Made by a program: the position numbers and the translations under genes. This document shows, piece after piece, positions 1 through 4,079 of a stretch of 6,809 bases of DNA. The DNA is from Thermomicrobiales bacterium (GTDB lineage Bacteria; Chloroflexota; Chloroflexia; Thermomicrobiales; UBA6265), in the NCBI GenBank assembly GCA_020847015.1, contig JADLCW010000277.1, positions 1-6,809 of the forward strand, read 5' to 3'. The notes under the pieces are model-generated. The model was not told where the DNA came from. It did no database searches and saw only the letters and a list, made by a program, of their open reading frames with translations. Numbering within the stretch: position 1 is the stretch's first letter; each line of letters starts with the position of its first letter.

Positions 1-864
1 CCGGCGGCGGCCTCGGCGCGCGACCGCGTGGAGCGCGCGCTGTTGCTGCGCCCCGCATACGCCGATGCCCTCGTGCTGAAGGGCAACTTGCAGCTCACGG
101 CGCAGGACTGGTCGGGAGCCATCACCGCCTTTCGCCGCGCGGCGGACAGCGACGCCGCGACCGCGCGTAGAGCGCTGGTCGAATTCCTGGCGCGCCACGA
201 ACCCGTGTTGAAGGCAGTCCCAGCCTATTCCGGGTCGGCGGCGCGGGCTGAGCGCGGTGCCGCAATCGCATCGCCGCGCAAGCTGCTGCGCTCCGTCGCG
301 TTCTGGTCGTTCCTGGTTGGGCTGGTGTTCGTTCTCGCCGGCGCTCAAACACTGGGATGGACGCTTGCCGTGGCCGCGCCACTGGCGCTGATGCTCTACC
401 GAGCCCGCCGCTGGCCGCCCGAGACCGCTGCCTTGCGGGCCGAATGGGAGTCCCGCGACGCAGAGCGGCGGCAACTGCTCTCATCGCAGCGCGCTAACGT
501 CGCCGAGTTGCTCGCCGCCGCCGGCATCGTGGCCGATCGGTTGCGACAGAACGGGTCGGCCGAGGCGGCGCCCGCCGCGCAACCGGCCGCACCTCGCCGC
601 GCACCCGCGCGCGGGTGGGAAACGTGTCAGATCGTGGAGCGGCGCGGGCGCATCCACGGTCCCTCTTACGAGGTGCAGGCGTCGAGTCCCGGCGGCGACC
701 GAAAACTCACGGGGTACGGCGAGCGGCAGATGTGGGTGAAGGATAGTGCCCAGGCGCGACGGCACGTGGCCAAGATCGGGCAGCACTTGATCGCCGAGGG
801 GTGGGACCCGCTGCCCGGCGGGGCCGATTGGTGGAACCTGCGGTTCCGGCGGCCGGCCCGCTAG
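1..864 (+). CDS. TPR-containing membrane protein with small Trp-rich C-terminal domain (5' end missing)
   Basis: The frame is open from base 1, so the true start probably lies upstream; an internal GTG at 28 is the first possible start inside the window (residues below count from it, 278 aa). Residues about 5-40 fit one tetratricopeptide repeat (Pro-9, Tyr-11, Leu-15, Gly-19, Ala-31, Phe-35, Ala-38), and the nine codons before the GTG read like the end of an earlier helix, again arguing for a longer protein. Residues about 90-124 are strongly hydrophobic (one long or two short membrane spans), followed by a charged, possibly coiled stretch (130-175), an Ala/Pro-rich linker (177-195) and a compact C-terminal domain (about 197-276) with Cys-200, a WVKDS motif and a closing ADWWNLRFRR. 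TPR segments usually bind proteins; the C-terminal domain looks like a small recurrent module of GC-rich bacteria whose function I do not know. No enzymatic motif is visible. It ends in TAG at 862-864. Confidence 0.75.
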   Translation, partial: PAAASARDRVERALLLRPAYADALVLKGNLQLTAQDWSGAITAFRRAADSDAATARRALVEFLARHEPVLKAVPAYSGSAARAERGAAIASPRKLLRSVAFWSFLVGLVFVLAGAQTLGWTLAVAAPLALMLYRARRWPPETAALRAEWESRDAERRQLLSSQRANVAELLAAAGIVADRLRQNGSAEAAPAAQPAAPRRAPARGWETCQIVERRGRIHGPSYEVQASSPGGDRKLTGYGERQMWVKDSAQARRHVAKIGQHLIAEGWDPLPGGADWWNLRFRRPAR

Positions 865-893
865 ACCACCCCGAGGGAGGCAGCATTCCGGCG

Positions 894-926
894 ACACAAA
901 CACGGCCGTCCCGGTCGGGGCGGCCG
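894..926 (-). terminator. Candidate terminator of tRNA-Ser(CGA)
   Basis: An inverted repeat, CGGCCG...CGGCCG, at 903-926 can form a stem of about ten pairs around a short loop. Read on the minus strand it lies about 20 bases after the tRNA-Ser(CGA) 3' end and is followed by a loose T-rich tail (TGTTTGTGT, 902 down to 894). One internal pair is G-U on the plus strand but A-C on the minus strand, so the stem is slightly better for plus-strand transcripts from the upstream gene, while the tail favours the minus strand. It may serve both convergent genes. Confidence 0.45.
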
Positions 927-945
927 CATCGCCTGCGCATCACGG

Positions 946-1031
946 CGGAGAGGGTGGGATTCGAACCCACGGTGGCTCAACACCACACCGCTTTTCGAGA
1001 GCGGCACCTTCAACCACTCGGACACCTCTCC
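946..1031 (-). tRNA. tRNA-Ser, anticodon CGA
   Basis: Reading the minus strand, the acceptor arm GGAGAGG (1031-1025) pairs fully with CCTCTCC (953-947), leaving discriminator G at 946. The anticodon stem CCGCT/AGCGG encloses the loop CTCGAAA, giving anticodon CGA at 997-995, which reads the serine codon UCG. The T arm is GTGGG, TTCGAAT, CCCAC. A long variable arm marks it as class II, as expected for tRNA-Ser. The gene is 86 bases long. The 3' end is followed by CCG, so CCA is not encoded and must be added by the CCA-adding enzyme. Confidence 0.97.
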
Positions 1032-1038
1032 GCGCGGC

Positions 1039-1067
1039 AGTGTACCAGAGCGTTTGGCGGTTCGCTA
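1039..1067 (-). promoter_or_regulatory. Promoter of tRNA-Ser(CGA)
   Basis: On the minus strand the -10 box TACACT lies at 1044-1039, preceded by GG so that the octamer GGTACACT matches those upstream of the other two tRNA genes. A 17-base spacer leads back to a weak -35 (TAGCGA, 1067-1062; three of six consensus bases). Only seven bases separate the -10 box from the mature tRNA 5' end, so transcription should begin at or about one base before G1, leaving little or no leader. Confidence 0.6.
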
Positions 1068-1079
1068 CGGGGAAACCTC

Positions 1080-1116
1080 AAAAACGCGCGCCGCCCGGTC
1101 GTGCGACCGGGCGGCG
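1080..1116 (-). terminator. Rho-independent terminator of tRNA-Arg
   Basis: A 12-bp perfect stem (CGCCGCCCGGTC, 1089-1100 on the plus strand, with its exact complement at 1105-1116) surrounds a four-base loop. On the minus strand it begins nine bases after the tRNA-Arg 3' end and is followed, after four bases, by five T residues (1084-1080). This is the textbook layout for intrinsic termination. It lies between tRNA-Arg and the tRNA-Ser(CGA) promoter, so the two tRNA genes look separately transcribed. Confidence 0.85.
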
Positions 1117-1124
1117 TCTGGCGG

Positions 1125-1197
1125 TACGCCTGGCAGGAATCGAACCTGCGGCCTTTGGGTCCGCAACCCAACGCTCTATCCCCTGAGCTACAGGCGC
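1125..1197 (-). tRNA. tRNA-Arg, anticodon GCG
   Basis: On the minus strand the acceptor GCGCCTG (1197-1191) pairs with CAGGCGT (1132-1126), with a G1-U72 wobble and discriminator A at 1125. The D arm has GCTC...GAGC. The anticodon stem TTGGG/CCCAA encloses the loop TTGCGGA, giving anticodon GCG at 1164-1162, which reads CGC and CGU. The T arm is GCAGG, TTCGATT, CCTGC. The gene is 73 bases and is followed by CCG, so CCA is not encoded. Most bacteria read this codon pair with anticodon ACG converted to ICG, so a genomic G at position 34 is unusual. Every other part of the cloverleaf is normal. Confidence 0.96.
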
Positions 1198-1210
1198 ATA
1201 ACGCCCACGT

Positions 1211-1239
1211 AGTGTACCGCGCCGGCGCCGGCGCTGCAA
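1211..1239 (-). promoter_or_regulatory. Promoter of tRNA-Arg(GCG)
   Basis: On the minus strand TTGCAG (1239-1234) and TACACT (1216-1211) are separated by exactly 17 bases, a good sigma-70-type arrangement. The -10 box is preceded by GG, giving the octamer GGTACACT shared with the other two tRNA genes. The -10 box ends 13 bases before the mature tRNA 5' end, which predicts a leader of about five to seven bases. Confidence 0.75.
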
Positions 1240-1327
1240 TGCGTCCGCGAGCGCGCCGGGCTGCCTTGGCGCCCCCGCAAGGGTGAGCGCGTTCACCAGT
1301 TCGCCGCCCCGATCGTCCTGAAGCCGC

Positions 1328-1364
1328 CCCCGGCGCACTGCGCGTGCAGCGCGCGGCGCCGGGG
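1328..1364. repeat. GC-rich nested inverted repeat upstream of the response regulator
   Basis: CCCCGGCGC at 1328-1336 is complementary to GCGCCGGGG at 1356-1364, and a second small stem (CTGC/GCAG, 1338-1349) can form inside the loop. It sits about 60 bases before the response-regulator start and 90 bases upstream of the tRNA-Arg promoter. No T-run follows on either strand, so it is not a classical terminator. It could shape the 5' untranslated region of the response-regulator mRNA, but the plus-strand promoter was not found. Confidence 0.4.
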
Positions 1365-1424
1365 TTGCGATAGGGTGGCGCAGGACCATCAGGCGGCAAG
1401 GGGGGGGACCGCAAGGGAAGGCAC

Positions 1425-1790
1425 ATGGAACGCACGGTTTTGATTGTCGATGACGACCGCCATATCGTGGGCGTCCTCGCCGCGCTCCTCGAAGACGAGG
1501 GCTATAGAGTCCGCAGAGCGTACGATGGGATGAGCGCGCTGCAGGAAGCGGAGGTCGCCCCGCCCGACCTCGTGCTCAGCGACGTGGCGATGCCGAAGAT
1601 GAATGGTCTGGCGTTGGCCCAGCGGCTGCGCGACCGCGGCATTCCGGTCGTGCTGCTGAGCGCGGCCATCGCCGACCCGCGGCTGGCCGGCGTGCCCTTC
1701 GTGCGCAAGCCCTTCGATCTCGATCAGGTGTTGGACACCGTCGCTCTGCACCTCGCCAACAGCGGCAACCAGGCCTCGGTGAACGCCTGA
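1425..1790 (+). CDS. Stand-alone receiver-domain (CheY-like) response regulator
   Basis: The 121-residue product is a single receiver domain with no output domain. Key residues are all present: acidic pocket Asp-9/Asp-10/Asp-11 (LIVDDD), phosphoacceptor Asp-53 (LVLSDVAMPKMNG), the switch Ser-79 in LLSA, and Lys-95-Pro-96 (VRKPF). It should therefore be phosphorylated by a histidine kinase and act in the cytoplasm by protein contact rather than by binding DNA, as CheY, Spo0F or DivK do. No kinase or chemotaxis gene lies nearby, so the partner is unknown. The ATG at 1425 is supported by a purine-rich ribosome site (AAGGGAAGG, 1413-1421) and because the domain begins right at the N terminus. A run of eight G (1400-1407) lies just upstream. 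It is flanked by minus-strand tRNA genes and is probably monocistronic. The last eight or so residues are an unstructured tail. Confidence 0.92.
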   Translation: MERTVLIVDDDRHIVGVLAALLEDEGYRVRRAYDGMSALQEAEVAPPDLVLSDVAMPKMNGLALAQRLRDRGIPVVLLSAAIADPRLAGVPFVRKPFDLDQVLDTVALHLANSGNQASVNA

Positions 1791-1794
1791 TCGA

Positions 1795-1822
1795 CCGGAT
1801 GCGCGGCGCACCGGACGGGTTT
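1795..1822 (+). terminator. Possible weak terminator after the response regulator
   Basis: Four bases after the TGA stop, CCGG-A-TGCG pairs with CGCA-CCGG around a three-base loop (1795-1814), eight pairs with one bulged A. It is followed by only three T residues (1820-1822), so the tail is poor; termination here would be weak or assisted. Confidence 0.4.
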
Positions 1823-2053
1823 CCCCGCCAGCGCCCGTACCCCGCAGACGACCCCGCACATCGAAACGCGCATCGCGCTCGGCGAGATTCCCGCTGCGGC
1901 TCGCCGCCGATCGTGCGATTTCTGGGTTCATGTGACGATCGAGCATGACCGAAACGCGCGTGCGCCCGATGCATCGCCGCGGGCGTACCGATGGCGCGGG
2001 CATGGGCGGGCGGGGTGCTCTGAGGAAATCGGAGATGAGCGTCCGAAACCGGG

Positions 2054-2144
2054 CGGGAAGGGAGGGATTCGAACCCTCGGAGGAGGTTATAGCCCCCTCA
2101 ACCGCTTAGCAGGCGGCCCCATTCGACCACTCTGGCACCTCCCC
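2054..2144 (-). tRNA. tRNA-Ser, anticodon GCU
   Basis: On the minus strand the acceptor GGGGAGG (2144-2138) pairs with CCTTCCC (2061-2055, one G-U pair), with discriminator G at 2054. The anticodon stem GCCGC/GCGGT holds the loop CTGCTAA, giving anticodon GCT at 2110-2108, which reads AGC and AGU. The T arm is GAGGG, TTCGAAT, CCCTC. The long variable arm (GAGGGGGCTATAACCTCCTC) is typical of class II tRNA-Ser. The gene is 91 bases; the next bases are CCC, so CCA is not encoded. I found no convincing terminator hairpin downstream on the minus strand. Confidence 0.97.
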
Positions 2145-2227
2145 GGGTCGAATATTCAATTGTCGCGGACCGCCTAGCCGCAATTGCGCGCGGCAAAACG
2201 CAGGGCGAACCTGTCCGGCGAGACGGA

Positions 2228-2256
2228 AGTGTACCCGCTCCCGCGCTGCCCAACAA
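2228..2256 (-). promoter_or_regulatory. Likely promoter of tRNA-Ser(GCU)
   Basis: On the minus strand TTGTTG (2256-2251) and TACACT (2233-2228) are spaced by 17 bases, and the -10 box is again preceded by GG (octamer GGTACACT, 2235-2228). The -10 box ends 83 bases before the mature tRNA, so the primary transcript would have a leader of roughly 75 bases that must be removed by RNase P. Part of that leader (2158-2186) holds an imperfect inverted repeat built on CAATT/AATTG and GCGG/CCGC. The assignment rests mainly on the octamer shared with the other tRNA promoters. Confidence 0.5.
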
Positions 2257-2323
2257 CACCGACCGCGCCCGCTCGTGCGATGATGGCGCCCGCGCATCGC
2301 CCGCACTCGCCAAGGAGACGCTC

Positions 2324-2869
2324 GTGGTTCGCTGGTTGCCGCTCGCCGCCGCGCTCGCGCTTGCCGCGCTTCCGCTCGGCATCGCCCACGCGCAGGAGTC
2401 CGCGCTGCCGTGCGATGCTCGGGACGCTCCGGGGGATGGGTTGCAAACCGGCGGTCTGGGGCTGACCCGGCCGGAGATGGACGACCGCTTCGGTCCCGGC
2501 GAGGCGGCCCAAAGCGGCTGGATGTACGCGCTCGATGGCGCGACGCTCGAGTGGGCGCAGTGCGACCTGATCGTGCTCTTCCCCGAGGCGTGGCAATCCG
2601 GGCGCGAACCGGGCGCGGACGTCGCGCTGGTCGAGTCGCTCCTGCCGGCCGACGCCGTGCTGACCGCAACCTGGCCGCATGTGGGAGTCATCGCCAGCGA
2701 TCCGCAGATCGTCGCGCTCTACGCCAGCTCGTCCCTGGCCGAACGCTATGCCTTGCTTGGCGAAGTCCTGAGCGGCAACGTATTGGTCGTTTATACCTAC
2801 GCCAATCAGGGGTACGAGCCGGGTCCGATCCTGCGGGCCGAACTGCGCCCCGGCGTCCCGGCGCCCTGA
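2324..2869 (+). CDS. Exported protein of unknown function (GLTR-type)
   Basis: The 181-residue product starts at GTG 2324, chosen because AAGGAG (2312-2317) lies six bases upstream and because this start gives a complete signal peptide: Arg-3, a hydrophobic core (about residues 5-20) and an AHA cleavage motif ending at Ala-23. The mature part has two cysteines (Cys-30 near its N terminus and Cys-80) that could form a disulphide outside the cell. There is no lipobox Cys after the cleavage site. Segments GLGLTRPEMDDRFG (44-57) and a later LLPADAVL resemble small exported proteins I associate with Chloroflexota/Thermomicrobia, in which a region starting with GLTR and an acidic residue is followed by several strands; I know no function. 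No catalytic motif is visible. The dehydrogenase gene follows 72 bases after the TGA with its own ribosome site, so co-transcription is possible but unproven. Confidence 0.82.
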   Translation: MVRWLPLAAALALAALPLGIAHAQESALPCDARDAPGDGLQTGGLGLTRPEMDDRFGPGEAAQSGWMYALDGATLEWAQCDLIVLFPEAWQSGREPGADVALVESLLPADAVLTATWPHVGVIASDPQIVALYASSSLAERYALLGEVLSGNVLVVYTYANQGYEPGPILRAELRPGVPAP

Positions 2870-2941
2870 TCCGTCAGCGGGCGGTTCCGGCACGACGATG
2901 AACCAGCGAAACCGCGAACGCCGCTACGAAAGGAGCATTCC

Positions 2942-4060
2942 GTGACGCTGCGCGGGAACTCGGCGGTGCTCGATGCGCCGCACGGAACCTTCGCCATCGA
3001 GGAACGCGACGTGCCGGAACCGCGCCCCGGCGGACTCCTGCTGCGCCAGGAGTTGTGCGGCGTCTGCGCCACCGACGCCTACGTGCATCGCGGTCATCTG
3101 CCGGGAACTGTCTTTCCGCTGGTGCTCGGTCACGAAACGATTGGCATTGTCGAGCGACTCGGTCCGGGCACGACCGAAGACGCCACCGGGCGCCCGTTGG
3201 CGGTCGGCGATCGGGTCTCTGTCGCCCCCGGCGTTTCCTGCGGACATTGCGTCTTCTGCGCCGTCCACCGCCAGCCCACACTGTGTCTGAATCGGCGCGG
3301 GTACGGATTCCGGCCGCGGCGCGACGAACCGCCCCACTTCCAGGGCGGCTTCGCCCAGTACGTCGATGTCGCCGCCGGGGCGACCGTGCTGACGATGGCG
3401 GTCGACGCGACCGCGGCGGTGACGCTGGAACCGTTGACCATCGGCATCCACGCCGCCACCCGGGCCAACATTCCCCTCGGAGCCACCGTCGTCATCCAGG
3501 GCTCCGGAGCCATCGGCATTCTCGCCCTCGCCGCGGCGCGCGAAGCCGGCGCGCTGCGAACCATCGTCGTCGGCGGACCGGCCACCCGATTGGCGCTCGC
3601 CCGGGAATTCGGCGCCGACGTCACCATCGATCTCGCCGCCGTGCCCGATCCCGCCGAACGGACGCGCCTGGTGCGGGCGGAAACGCCGGGCGGCCACGGC
3701 GCCGACGTGGCGATCGAGTGCGCGGGAACACCGGCGGCGATCTCGGAGGGAATCGATATGCTGCGCCGCGGCGGCGTCTACGTCGAGGCCGGTCACTACA
3801 CCGACCACGGCGACATCCCGCTCAATCCCTTCCGCCATCTGGTCAACAAGCACATTACGTTGGTCGGGGTGTGGAGCGCCGGGATTCCCCATTTCGTGGC
3901 CGGTCGCGCCTTGATCGAATCCGGCCGCTACCCGTTCGCCGATCTCGTGTCCCACGTTCTGCCGCTGGAGCGCGTCGCCGACGGCGTGGGGGCCATCGGC
4001 GGCTCCTACCTGCTGGACGGAACCGAAATCCGCAAGGTCGCCATCGCGGCCAACGGCTAG
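2942..4060 (+). CDS. Zinc-dependent medium-chain alcohol dehydrogenase
   Basis: The 372-residue protein is a medium-chain dehydrogenase/reductase that should oxidise an alcohol or polyol with NAD(P)+ in the cytoplasm. Likely catalytic zinc ligands are Cys-42 (CGVCATD), His-64/Glu-65 (GHE) and Glu-163 (LEPL). Structural-zinc cysteines are Cys-100, -103, -106 and -115; the last gap is eight residues rather than the more usual seven. The Rossmann nucleotide site is GSGAIG (187-192). The second strand ends in Gly-211/Gly-212 where NAD enzymes usually have Asp or Glu, and Arg-216 follows, so NADP+ use or relaxed choice is possible. GHYTDHG (from 284) and the NKHITLVGVW segment recall the uncharacterised TM0436-like branch of the family. 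The GTG start is fixed by AAAGGAG ending at 2935, six bases upstream. The GH2 gene follows after 19 bases, almost certainly one operon. The substrate is unknown; the context suggests a sugar or sugar alcohol. Confidence 0.93.
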   Translation: MTLRGNSAVLDAPHGTFAIEERDVPEPRPGGLLLRQELCGVCATDAYVHRGHLPGTVFPLVLGHETIGIVERLGPGTTEDATGRPLAVGDRVSVAPGVSCGHCVFCAVHRQPTLCLNRRGYGFRPRRDEPPHFQGGFAQYVDVAAGATVLTMAVDATAAVTLEPLTIGIHAATRANIPLGATVVIQGSGAIGILALAAAREAGALRTIVVGGPATRLALAREFGADVTIDLAAVPDPAERTRLVRAETPGGHGADVAIECAGTPAAISEGIDMLRRGGVYVEAGHYTDHGDIPLNPFRHLVNKHITLVGVWSAGIPHFVAGRALIESGRYPFADLVSHVLPLERVADGVGAIGGSYLLDGTEIRKVAIAANG

Positions 4061-4079
4061 CCGCGCCGGAGGGAAATCG

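Noticed and set aside
801..1286. Plus-strand open frame of 161 codons across the tRNA block
   Set aside because: It covers two tRNA genes, their promoters and a terminator in antisense; phrases such as RVGFEPT and ESNLRP are the familiar false translations of tRNA T arms.
1862..1959. Direct repeat CGAAACGCGC at 1862-1871 and 1950-1959
   Set aside because: Two copies of a GC-rich 10-mer 88 bases apart with no further structure; not enough to claim a repeat array.
946..2144. tRNA genes as possible integration (att) sites
   Set aside because: No integrase gene, no repeated tRNA 3' fragment and no phage or plasmid gene is visible in the window.
1932..2177. Plus-strand open frame of 81 codons over tRNA-Ser(GCU)
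   Set aside because: The GGIRTL stretch is again the antisense translation of a tRNA T arm.
2154..2183. Alternative tRNA-Ser(GCU) promoter TTGCGG, 18 bases, TTGAAT on the minus strand
   Set aside because: It is possible, with a short leader, but it lacks the GGTACACT box shared by the other tRNA genes; kept only as the alternative.
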